From positions 124,001-188,000 of the forward strand of contig CAXXSG010000002.1 of assembly GCA_963665915.2 (NCBI GenBank): a stretch of DNA of 64,000 nucleotides, written 5' to 3'. This document shows positions 1-10,968 of this stretch, piece by piece; position 1 is the first letter of the stretch; each line of letters starts with the position of its first letter. The DNA comes from JAFGRU01 sp963665915 (GTDB lineage: Bacteria > Desulfobacterota > Desulfuromonadia > Desulfuromonadales > JAAYDE01). The position numbers and the translations under genes were made by a program. The notes beneath the pieces were generated by a model that saw only the letters and a list, made by a program, of their open reading frames with translations, was not told the origin of the DNA and made no database searches.

Positions 1-1153
1 GAACCTCTTCGATCCCGGTTTCCAGGTTCAGATTCGTACTAATCGTGTTGTTGGGCCACGGCGGCTTGAGGTGAATGTCGAGTTCGTATTCTTCGCCGGC
101 GGTGATTTCTTTGAGTTCGGCTTCGATATTGTTGTGGGCGACCGGATCCATCTTGAGGTGGATCGGGCCGGCGTCGCCGCGCGTGATCTTGATCGTGCGG
201 TTCTCGCCCTCGGAGTCACGGGCGATGTTCGAGAAGACAGCCGATTGCGGCGTCATCTTGAACGGAACCTTGACGACCGCTTCGCAGGTCAGGTGAACCT
301 GCGCGTTTTCCGGATCATTGGTGTAGACGGTAATGCGTTTGCTGAAGTTGCCCGAGCGACGTTTGGTGTCGATCGTGAAAGTGGCTTCGGTGAATTCGCC
401 AACGGCAATCGTACGGTCGGACCGACCGTCAAGTTTGGTACCTCACCCGCCCTTTAAGCGGATATCGAGATCGGCCTCGCCCTCATTGCTGATTTTGAAG
501 GTGAACTTGGCCTTCTCGCCGCGCCACACTGGTTCGGATGAGACCTTGGTCTCCTTGCAAACGAATTTGGGATGAGGCCCTTCCTGCGCCGGGGTCGGAT
601 TGGCATTGGCCGCCTTGGATCCACAGCCGGACTTGCCCTGTTTGGCAGCTTTGTCCCGCGCGACTTGTTCCTGGCCGATCTGCGCCTTCTTGGCGCGTTC
701 TCTCGCGGGTTGCTGCCGGGCTTCCGGGGCCTGCTTCGCGTCCGGCTCGGGCTCCTGCGGAGCCGAGGCGGGAACAGGGCGGCGGACGGCGGCGACCGTC
801 GTGTGCGCTGCGGGCGTCACTGGCTTGGCGTCCGGCTTGGCTGACTCCTGCGCCGGTGCCGGCTCGGGCGGCGGCGTTTGCGCGACCGGTTGTGCCGGCG
901 CAGCCGGTTCCTTGGCGGGGGCCGGTTCTTTTGTTGCCACGGCGGGGGCCGGCTCGCTCTTCGGTGGCGTGGCCGGTGTGGCCTCGGCGGCCGGCGGCGT
1001 TGTTGCAGTCGTTTGCGGTTGCTCAGCGGCCGGCTCCGTTGCGCGGTCTTGCGACGCGCAGCCGGCGATGAGCAACGCACTCATCACAGGGATGCACAGC
1101 CAAGCGACGAGTCGTATCGTCGGGCGGTGCGCAACTTTGCTATCTCGTTTCAT
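1..1153 (-). CDS. DUF1573-domain lipoprotein, partial, with in-frame UGA (candidate selenoprotein)
   Basis: The 3' end runs off the left edge of the window. The ATG at 1153 begins a signal peptide with a lipobox (LLIAGC), so an exported lipoprotein is likely. A Pro/Ala/Glu-rich linker of about 150 residues follows, then a DUF1573-type beta domain (KFTFKISNEGEADLDI). Codon 237 (443-445) is TGA, placed where this family has the Cys of its GGCGCT motif. The same frame stays open to base 1 and continues the domain (IAVGEFTEATFTID, then a TNDP motif). That makes read-through as selenocysteine, a point nonsense mutation, or a base-call error all possible. DUF1573 proteins are common in planctomycetes and have no settled function. 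The start was chosen for the signal peptide; an upstream in-frame ATG at 1255 would bury it. Confidence 0.75.
413..445 (-). promoter_or_regulatory. candidate bacterial SECIS element following an in-frame UGA
   Basis: On the minus strand the UGA (445-443) is followed after 13 nt by a perfect 6-bp stem, ACGGUC/GACCGU (429-424 and 418-413), closing the 5-nt loop GGUCC. The apical loop starts 19 nt after the UGA and its first two bases are G. Bacterial SECIS elements usually have 16-37 nt spacing and a G in the first two loop positions, and the E. coli fdhF loop is GGUCU. The hairpin lies in GC-rich coding sequence, so chance is not excluded. Confidence 0.4.
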
Positions 1154-1530
1154 GGGTGAACTCTCGATTAGTACGGTCAAATACCCCACTCCGATGGTGA
1201 AGACGCCTCCCGATGTGATCGGCGCCGACGAAGATATAATCGTACCAGAAAGCACTCTCCATCACAATTGCCGACGCTGTTTGAGCTTACACAGATACTT
1301 CTGTCTGGGAATCCGCCAGTCCTGCGTTGATCAGAGTGGCGTGTGCGACCAAAAAGTTGGCGCCGGAATTGCGCCGGGGACGTTATAATGCCTTCGCCAG
1401 GCTGAACTGCCTGAAAGTGCATATCTATCGCCGCGTCGCGCTGTCCTGGGCGTGGGCCCACGATGGTTCGTGTCAGCCTCTTGCGACGCTGTCCGGGCTG
1501 TTTGTTGATGTCGGCCCGAGAGGAAGAGCC
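1154..1530. other. divergent intergenic region
   Basis: This 377-bp stretch separates the minus-strand lipoprotein from the plus-strand histidine kinase. I see no coding signal. Two TATAAT hexamers (1235-1240 and 1384-1389) could be -10 elements for the rightward signalling genes, but neither has a convincing -35 box. A plus-strand frame opens at 1327, yet the ribosome site and domain start argue for initiation at 1531. Confidence 0.4.
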
Positions 1531-3444
1531 ATGTCCAGTTCTGATTCGACGGATACACACATCGCTGACCAACCACCGCGGGAGGCGGTACTGGACGAGA
1601 AGCAACTCCGTCGTATCTTCGAACTCTCACCGGACATGCTGTGCCTGGGGAACCACGACGGTTGGTTTGTTGAGATCAACCAGGCCTGGGAGCGCACGTT
1701 GGGGTATTCGCGGGAGGAGATTCTCTCGCGCCCGTTCGTTGAACTCCTGCATCCGGATGACCGCGAATCCACGATGCGCGAGGTGGCACGTTTAACAGCC
1801 GGGGGCCCTCCCGCAGTTGGCTTCACTAATCGGTACCGGTGTCGAGACGGCAGGTATTGCTGGCTCTCATGGGCCGCCGTGCTGGAGACGAATACTGGTT
1901 ACTTACTGTCGACGGCCCGCGACGTCACAGCGGAAAGGGAGGCACAAGCAGAGTTGGAGCGTTCGGAGCGTCGCTACCGGGAACTCTATGAAACCATGCC
2001 GGACGGGTGCGGTGCCGTTGATGCCGAGGGCCGGTTCACGGACTGCAATCCGGCCTTCGAGCGCATGATTGGCTACACCCGTGAGGAACTCCGGTCGCTG
2101 CTCTACCAGGAGCTGACGCCGGCTCGTTGGCACGAGATGGAAGAGCGCATCGTGCGCGAACGAATCATGGTAGACGGCTGTTCGGGGCGGTACGAAAAGG
2201 AATACCGGCGCCGCGACGGCTCAGTGTTTCCCGTGGAGCTCACGGCCCATTTGATTCGCGATGACCAGGGACGACCGGCCGGCATGTGGGCGATTGCACG
2301 CGACCTTACGCGACAACGGGAGGCCGAACGCGAGCTGCGTGAGCGCGAGGCCCACCTGCAGGGGCTGCTGCGGACCGCTCCGGTTGGGATCGGCGTCGGG
2401 CATCAGCGCATCCTCCGCGAGGTTAACAAGCGTCTCTGCGAGATCACGGGCTATACCCCGGAAGAGCTGCTCGGCCAGAGCGCACGCATGCTCTACTCTT
2501 CGCAGGCCGAATACGACATGGTTGGAGAGAAGGGCTACGCTGAGGTCGTCAAGCACGGTACGGGTTCTGTGGAGACGCGCTGGCGCCGCAAGGATGGCCG
2601 GGAAATGGATATCCTGCTCAGCGCCACGCCGCTCAACCTGGATGATCCTGACGCCGAGATGGTGTTCACCGCGCTTGACATCACCCAACGCAAACACGCG
2701 CAGCGCGAGCTTCAGCGTCTGAATGCCGAGCTCGAGCAGCGCGTGGCCGAACGAACAAAGGAGCTCGAACATAGCAATGCCGAACTCGAGGCCTTCAGCT
2801 ACTCCGTTTCGCACGACTTGCGGTCGCCGCTGCGCCTGATTGACGGCTACGCACGCATGCTGGCCGAAGATCATCAGGTGAGTCTGAATGAAGAAGCCCA
2901 GCGCATACTCGATGCCATTCGATCCGGTACGCGGCGAATGAATTGCCTGATCGATGGTTTGTTGCTGTTGTCGCATATCACACGCCGTCCATTGAAGACG
3001 AGTACCGTGGATTGCAGCAAGCTCGTGGCGGAAGTCTGGCAGGAGTTGGTTACACAACCGGACGTTCAAGACGCGAAGTTGGAAGCGGCGGATCTGCCGC
3101 CGGCACGCGCGGATGCGCAGTTGCTACGGCAGGTATGGGCCAATTTGCTCAGCAATGCGCTCAAGTACAGTGCGACTAGGCGACCCGCGCGAATCGTGGT
3201 AAGCTCCTGTTGTTCGGACGGGCGCACCTGGTATCAGGTGCGCGACAACGGCGTCGGTTTCGATGCCGCCTTTGTCGATAAGCTTTTCACAGTGTTTGGG
3301 CGATTGCACACGGAAGATGAGTTTCCCGGATCGGGAGTAGGATTGGCGATCGTTCACCGGATTGTGGCGCGACACGGCGGGAGCGTGCGTGCAGAAGGCG
3401 AGATCGACAAAGGAGCTTTGTTTCAGTTTACGCTTGACTCGTGA
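1531..3444 (+). CDS. cytoplasmic three-PAS sensor histidine kinase
   Basis: 637 residues. Three PAS domains lie at roughly 25-145, 155-270 and 280-400, each with the usual N-x-A/x-GY-E-E pattern such as INQAWERTLGYSREEI. A coiled linker leads to a HisKA domain with phospho-acceptor His428 in SVSHDLRSP, then a HATPase with DNGVGF and GSGVGLAI. No membrane segment is visible, so it probably senses a cytoplasmic signal through its PAS domains. The ATG at 1531 is preceded by GAGGAAGAGCC, a good ribosome site. It starts a same-strand run of signalling genes and has no receiver of its own, so the next genes or a distant regulator must take the phosphate. The ligand cannot be read from sequence. Confidence 0.88.
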   Translation: MSSSDSTDTHIADQPPREAVLDEKQLRRIFELSPDMLCLGNHDGWFVEINQAWERTLGYSREEILSRPFVELLHPDDRESTMREVARLTAGGPPAVGFTNRYRCRDGRYCWLSWAAVLETNTGYLLSTARDVTAEREAQAELERSERRYRELYETMPDGCGAVDAEGRFTDCNPAFERMIGYTREELRSLLYQELTPARWHEMEERIVRERIMVDGCSGRYEKEYRRRDGSVFPVELTAHLIRDDQGRPAGMWAIARDLTRQREAERELREREAHLQGLLRTAPVGIGVGHQRILREVNKRLCEITGYTPEELLGQSARMLYSSQAEYDMVGEKGYAEVVKHGTGSVETRWRRKDGREMDILLSATPLNLDDPDAEMVFTALDITQRKHAQRELQRLNAELEQRVAERTKELEHSNAELEAFSYSVSHDLRSPLRLIDGYARMLAEDHQVSLNEEAQRILDAIRSGTRRMNCLIDGLLLLSHITRRPLKTSTVDCSKLVAEVWQELVTQPDVQDAKLEAADLPPARADAQLLRQVWANLLSNALKYSATRRPARIVVSSCCSDGRTWYQVRDNGVGFDAAFVDKLFTVFGRLHTEDEFPGSGVGLAIVHRIVARHGGSVRAEGEIDKGALFQFTLDS

Positions 3445-3540
3445 AGTGCGACGTGTGCTGACCGGCTCAAGTGCAGCCGGTTAGTAGGACCAACGCCGCA
3501 GTACTCTCGGCGCTTGTTCCGCGCCGACTGGGAGTTGCAT

Positions 3541-5085
3541 ATGGCCCGCCGATTGAGTGTGCTCCTCGTTGAGGACAGTGTCGGCGACGCCGAGCTCTGC
3601 GTACGCGAATTGAAGCAGGCAGGTTTTGATCCCACATCCACGCGGGTCTGGACCGCGGCCGGTTTGCAGGCGGCGCTACAGGGGGAGAGCTGGGACGTCG
3701 TTCTCTCCGATTACCAGATGCCCACTTTTGATGGCATGGCCGCACTGGAAACGCTGCGGCGGTCAGGTCGCGAGATTCCCTTCGTCTTTGTCACGGGCAC
3801 GTTGAGTGAGGAGACCGCGGTCGAGTGCCTCAAACGCGGCGCCGACGATTACGTGCTCAAGGAGAATCTCAAGCGGCTGGGGCCCGCGGTCGACAACGCC
3901 ATTCAGAAATACGTTGACCGCCGCGAACGGCAGGCGCTCGAGCAACAACTGCGACACGCCCAGCGGTTGGAGACCGTCGGCACGCTCGCCGGCGGCGTAG
4001 CACACGATATCAACAACGTGCTGACGGCGATTTTCGGCCACCTGGACCTGGCGCGCTCTACGATCCACAGTCCGGAGGAGGTCAATGCGCACCTGGATGC
4101 GATCCATGCCGCCGCGAACCGCGCATCGGGTGTGGCGCGCGGTCTATTGACGTTCAGCAGGCGCACTGCGTCGGAAAGGCGGACTTTCTGCGTCAACGAA
4201 GTGTGTCGTGAAACCGCGCGGCTTGTGAAACGTCTGATACCGGCAGCCGTGTCGCAGGAATGGCAGATTCCCGACGAGCGCCTGATCGTCGATGGTGATG
4301 AAACACAGATCCAGCAGGTCTTGATGAATCTGGTCATCAACGCCCGTGATGCCATGCCGAAGGGGGGATGTCTGAGCGTGACTCTTAGCCGCCGAGTTGG
4401 CTCGGGAGGATCTGATCAGGCCGACGAGGATTCGCAGTATTTGGCGCTGGAGGTTTCCGATACTGGAATCGGCATGTCTGCGGAGGTTCGGCAGCGCTGC
4501 CTGGAACCGTTCTACACGACCAAGCCGCGCGGCGAGGGAACCGGACTCGGCCTGGCGATCGTCCATGGCATCGTGTTCAACCACGGCGGCAGCGTTGACG
4601 TGGTCTCTGAAGTAGGCGTTGGCACGCGATTTACTATCTCGCTGCCGTGTGTGGACAAGGCAATCGATGTAGATCCGGGGGGGGAGGGCGACTCGCTTCC
4701 AAGCATTGATGGTATGACAGTGCTGGTGCTGGAAGACGATCCGCTGGTACGGGCGGTCATGGCCAGTGGGCTCCGCGGTGCGGGGTGCCGCGTATTGCAG
4801 GCGGGTGATGGATACGAGGCCCTGCGTCTACTGCGGCAGGACGCTATCTCGGTCGCCGTGATTGACTTGCAGCTTCCCGGTATGCCGGGCACGATGTTCC
4901 ATAAGCAGCTTCGTGAAGCATCTCCGAGCGCGGCCGCCGTATTCGTGTCGGGACAACCGGATGATCCGCAGCGAGACCGCGTGGCCTCACTCGGTGTACC
5001 GCTCTTATCCAAGCCCTTTCCGATGCGTGAACTGATTCGCGCCGTTTGGCGCGTAGCAAGCGAAAACGTCGCCACGAAGACATGA
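3541..5085 (+). CDS. hybrid histidine kinase, REC-HisKA-HATPase-REC
   Basis: 514 residues. The N-terminal receiver (1-125) has LVEDS and acceptor Asp57 in VLSDYQMP. HisKA carries His155 in GGVAHDINNVL, the variant typical of kinases with a DxNN box. The ATPase shows GTGLGLAIVHG. A second receiver (about 395-510) has VLVLEDDP and IDLQLPGMPG. With receivers at both ends and no sensor or membrane segment, it probably acts inside a phosphorelay, taking phosphate from the kinase just upstream. The chosen ATG follows GGGAG by 6 nt. Its stop overlaps the next gene's start as ATGA, so the two are probably translationally coupled. Confidence 0.88.
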   Translation: MARRLSVLLVEDSVGDAELCVRELKQAGFDPTSTRVWTAAGLQAALQGESWDVVLSDYQMPTFDGMAALETLRRSGREIPFVFVTGTLSEETAVECLKRGADDYVLKENLKRLGPAVDNAIQKYVDRRERQALEQQLRHAQRLETVGTLAGGVAHDINNVLTAIFGHLDLARSTIHSPEEVNAHLDAIHAAANRASGVARGLLTFSRRTASERRTFCVNEVCRETARLVKRLIPAAVSQEWQIPDERLIVDGDETQIQQVLMNLVINARDAMPKGGCLSVTLSRRVGSGGSDQADEDSQYLALEVSDTGIGMSAEVRQRCLEPFYTTKPRGEGTGLGLAIVHGIVFNHGGSVDVVSEVGVGTRFTISLPCVDKAIDVDPGGEGDSLPSIDGMTVLVLEDDPLVRAVMASGLRGAGCRVLQAGDGYEALRLLRQDAISVAVIDLQLPGMPGTMFHKQLREASPSAAAVFVSGQPDDPQRDRVASLGVPLLSKPFPMRELIRAVWRVASENVATKT

Positions 5086-5744
5086 CCACAGATTGCCCGA
5101 TCCGCATCCTGGTTGTCGACGACCATCCGTTGGTACGAGACAGTCTTGCGTCACGAATTGCCATTGAGGTGGGTCTGGAAGTTGTTGCGACCGCCAAAGA
5201 CGGTGATGGGGCACTCCAGGCTGCGCTTGAACATCACCCCGACATTGTCTTGATGGATGTCGACATGCCGGGACTGAGTGCGTTTGTAGCTGCGGCCCGC
5301 ATCAGTGAAGAGTTACCCGACGCGCGCGTCGTGTTTGTGAGCGCGTTTTGTCACGACGCGTACGTTGACCAGGCCATTCGCGCCAAAGCGTGGGGATACC
5401 TGGGCAAGGACCAACCGGTATCCGCTCTGTGCGAGGCCATTCGCGAAGTGGCACGCGGCTGGGTGCAGTTCGCTCCCGGCATTCGGGATCGGATTGTCAG
5501 CGGCCCCGATGGTCCCCGCTTGGCCGCGAGCCAGCCGTCGCGCGTTTCGCTGCTGAGCCCGCGCGAAATTGAAGTCTTGCGGTATCTGGCCCAGGGGCTT
5601 TCCACGCGACAAATCGCCGAGACGATGGAAATCAGCACCAAGACGGTCGAGAACCACAAAACGCATCTCATGTCCAAGCTGGGTATCCACGATCGCGTCG
5701 AGTTGGCCCGCCTGGCCTACCGAGAGGGGCTCGTACGTCCCTGA
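5082..5744 (+). CDS. NarL/FixJ-type response regulator
   Basis: 220 residues with a receiver (acceptor Asp59 in VLMDVDMPG; acidic pair in VVDDHP) and a C-terminal LuxR-type helix-turn-helix at about 155-205 (LSPREIEVLRYLAQG, then STKTVENH). It is a DNA-binding transcription regulator. Start and the preceding kinase stop share ATGA, which makes it the best candidate output for the two kinases upstream. Targets are unknown; no repeated operator is obvious nearby. Confidence 0.9.
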   Translation: MTTDCPIRILVVDDHPLVRDSLASRIAIEVGLEVVATAKDGDGALQAALEHHPDIVLMDVDMPGLSAFVAAARISEELPDARVVFVSAFCHDAYVDQAIRAKAWGYLGKDQPVSALCEAIREVARGWVQFAPGIRDRIVSGPDGPRLAASQPSRVSLLSPREIEVLRYLAQGLSTRQIAETMEISTKTVENHKTHLMSKLGIHDRVELARLAYREGLVRP

Positions 5745-5960
5745 ACGCGTTTCGAATCATCCGCATGAGATGGTCCAGCTACCACCGCAATTCCAGGAAA
5801 GTGGCGCTCCACTCCATATAAGTCGATACTAACCTGCAGGGAGCGGAGCGCAGTTGACACGGGGCACGTGAGGGCCGGAATCGGTTGCGATGATGGCCGG
5901 ATCGGGGCGAATCTGCGTGGATTCAGCGACTGCGCCGAGGTCTTTGCACGGTTCCACGTG

Positions 5961-8297
<2,337 letters not shown>

Positions 8298-8585
8298 CGA
8301 TAGAAGTATCCGGCGCAAGATGTGCGCGTGGTGAGCAGGCATTCTCGGCCGCTTCACTTGCTTCGGAGCATTGCTCGATCGAGCCATGGTGGTGCTGGTG
8401 GCGGTGAGTCCGGTGTGTTGTGGGGGGCTTACCCCACGCGGGACGCACCGCACTGCTTACCCCGCGAGGAACGAGTGATGATTATGGCAAAGCGTTAGGG
8501 AGCAGTGCGTCGATCTAGCACTTGGGCGGTCAGGGTTTGTCCTGGCCGCGATTCTCCTTGGCAGCAGCGTGCGATGGGTGCTCGC

Positions 8586-10949
8586 ATGAACCGTCTGAGT
8601 TACGTTAGGCCGCACTCCTTCGAGCGGCGAATGCGGTTCGTCATCGCCGGGCTAACGCTGCTCGTCGCGGCGGCGAGTGCCCTGGTTGCCTCGGGGCTGA
8701 CTCGCTCGTACATGATTCGCCAGGCGGCCGAGCGTATCGACGACGTCATGCTCGAGAGTCGGGCGCTTCATCAATACGTCCAGCAGAACCTCCACCCCGC
8801 AATGTACGAACTTAAGCAGGAAGGACGCATGCCGGAGGATTTCTATGCGCCCGAGCTGCTCTCTTCCTCATACATCGCGCGAAACCTCTATCGCCACTAC
8901 AACGAGGAACGCAAACGGGCCGGCTTGCCCGAGATCACCTACCGGATGGCCGCGATCGATCCGCGCAATCCGGTTAATGAAGCCACGCCGTTCGAGCGCT
9001 CTCTGATCGAGCAGTTCAACGCGGATCCAAGTCTGCATGAGTACCGCGAGATCATGGAAGCGGAGGACGGAACGCGCGTGCTGTTGTGCGCGCGGCCGTT
9101 CTTGCGGACCGAGGAACGCTGTTTGACGTGCCATGGTGATCCGGCCAGTGCCCCGCAGGAATTGCGGCAACGCTACAATTGGACCGGCGGCTTCAATCGT
9201 AAGGTCGGCGACATCGTGGCGATCGAGACCATTCGCTCGCCGCTGACGGCGGAGTTCACTGCTTCAAATGTCGCGCTGCTTATCTTCCTGTCCATCGCGG
9301 CGTTGGTCGGCATTCTGTTCTTCCTCAACAGTCGTCTGCGTCATCTGATTCGCGGGCAAGTGGAGGCGCTGGCCGAGAGCGAGCAACGGTTCCGGGCGCT
9401 GTTCGAGCAGGCCGCGGACGCGATTGTCCTGATTGATCTGGAGACGCTCGCGATTGTGGACTTCAACGATCTCGCGTGCCGAAACCTCGGTTACAGCCGC
9501 GCGGAGTTCCAGGCGCTCCAGCTTGAGGATCTGGAGGGCGATTCTCAGTGCGAAAGCCTGGCTGACCACGTCACTCGTATTCGCGAGCAGGGCGGCGATG
9601 TTTTCGAGACTTGTTTGCGCACGAAGGAGGGCGACGTTCGGCATTTTCAGATCACTATTCGAGCCGTCGCCGTTGGTGGGCGCGAGTACTGCATCGGCAT
9701 TTGGCACGACATTACGCAGCGCATTTGCGACGAGCAGAATCGCGCTGCACTCGAAGAGCAACTTCGCCAAGCACAAAAGATGGAAGCGGTTGGCCAACTG
9801 GCCGGCGGCATTGCGCACGACTTCAACAACATCCTCACCGCCATTCTGGGAAACGTCGAGCTGGCGTTGATGAACGTGGACGCCAAGAAGTCGCCCGTGC
9901 CGGCGATGTCCCAGGAGTTGCACGAGATCGAACGCAGCGCGCAACGGGCTGCTCGACTCACGCGTCATCTGCTGGCGTACAGTCGCCGGCAGGTCTCGCG
10001 GCCGGAACTGCTCGATCTGAACCAGGTGCTGCGCGAGACCGAGACCATGCTGCGGCGGCTGATCAGTGAGGACATTTCGCTCAAGATCAACGCCGGTTCC
10101 GACCTGCACGTTGTGCATGCCGATGCCGGCCAGATCGAACAGGTACTTCTCAACCTGGTGGTCAACGCCCGTGACGCCATGCCCGACGGCGGCGAACTCA
10201 CGATCGAAACGGCCAACATGATCGTCGACGAAACCGCCGCCGCACGCCACAACGGTGCGCGACCGGGGTTGCACGTCATGCTTTCGGTACGCGACACCGG
10301 GAGCGGAATGGATGCCGAGACGCAACGCCGGGCGTTCGACCCATTCTTCTCGACCAAGCCGGTTGGGAAGGGGACCGGGCTGGGCTTGGCCACAACCTAC
10401 GGCATCGTTGCGCAAACCGGGGGGCACATCGTCGTAGAGAGCGAAGTCGGCCAGGGCACGACATTCCGCATATACCTGCCCACGGTCATGGCTTCCGTCC
10501 GAGCGTCAATGCCTTCGGCATCCGATCAGGCCAGCGCACCAGGCGGTACGGAAACGATCCTGATTGTTGAGGATGATCATTCCGTTCGCGATCTCACGGT
10601 ACAACTCCTCACCGACGTTGGCTATACGGTTCTCGCTGCCGAGGGTGGGCGGCAGGCCCTCCAGCTTGCTGAGGAGCACCACGGTCCGATCGATCTGCTT
10701 GTCACGGACGTCATCATGCCCGAGATGAACGGCCGCCGCGTCTCCGATCAATTGACCGCCGATCGCCCTGGCCTGCGCACGCTCTTCGTTTCTGGCTATA
10801 CATCGAGCTACATCGCCCAGCATGGCGTGCTCGAAAAGGACGTGCATTTCCTGGAGAAGCCTTTCAGCCGCCGAGCCTTGTTACGTGCTGTTCGCACGAC
10901 GCTCGAAGCAGAAAAGCCGGTTTTGGTCGCGTCAACATCCCATCGATAG
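8586..10949 (+). CDS. membrane hybrid histidine kinase with DUF3365 CxxCH sensor and PAS domain
   Basis: 787 residues, a paralogue-like companion of the previous gene. A membrane segment at about 15-40 precedes a DUF3365 domain with C179-x-x-C182-H183. A second membrane segment follows near 225-250, then a PAS domain (about 265-385), HisKA with His411 in GGIAHDFNNIL, HATPase (GTGLGLATTYG) and a C-terminal receiver (VTDVIMPEMNG). Unlike the previous protein it has no coiled coil and uses the DFNN-type kinase core, so the two share only the sensor and are not a simple duplication. Haem attachment would need a cytochrome c maturation system, not seen here. An in-frame ATG at 8574 is an alternative start. 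Confidence 0.85.
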   Translation: MNRLSYVRPHSFERRMRFVIAGLTLLVAAASALVASGLTRSYMIRQAAERIDDVMLESRALHQYVQQNLHPAMYELKQEGRMPEDFYAPELLSSSYIARNLYRHYNEERKRAGLPEITYRMAAIDPRNPVNEATPFERSLIEQFNADPSLHEYREIMEAEDGTRVLLCARPFLRTEERCLTCHGDPASAPQELRQRYNWTGGFNRKVGDIVAIETIRSPLTAEFTASNVALLIFLSIAALVGILFFLNSRLRHLIRGQVEALAESEQRFRALFEQAADAIVLIDLETLAIVDFNDLACRNLGYSRAEFQALQLEDLEGDSQCESLADHVTRIREQGGDVFETCLRTKEGDVRHFQITIRAVAVGGREYCIGIWHDITQRICDEQNRAALEEQLRQAQKMEAVGQLAGGIAHDFNNILTAILGNVELALMNVDAKKSPVPAMSQELHEIERSAQRAARLTRHLLAYSRRQVSRPELLDLNQVLRETETMLRRLISEDISLKINAGSDLHVVHADAGQIEQVLLNLVVNARDAMPDGGELTIETANMIVDETAAARHNGARPGLHVMLSVRDTGSGMDAETQRRAFDPFFSTKPVGKGTGLGLATTYGIVAQTGGHIVVESEVGQGTTFRIYLPTVMASVRASMPSASDQASAPGGTETILIVEDDHSVRDLTVQLLTDVGYTVLAAEGGRQALQLAEEHHGPIDLLVTDVIMPEMNGRRVSDQLTADRPGLRTLFVSGYTSSYIAQHGVLEKDVHFLEKPFSRRALLRAVRTTLEAEKPVLVASTSHR

Positions 10950-10968
10950 CCAAGTGTGGCGTTCCGAC

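Noticed and set aside
9264..10427. Long minus-strand frame opposite the second DUF3365 kinase
   Set aside because: Antisense to a gene with full kinase motifs; its own sequence shows no domain.
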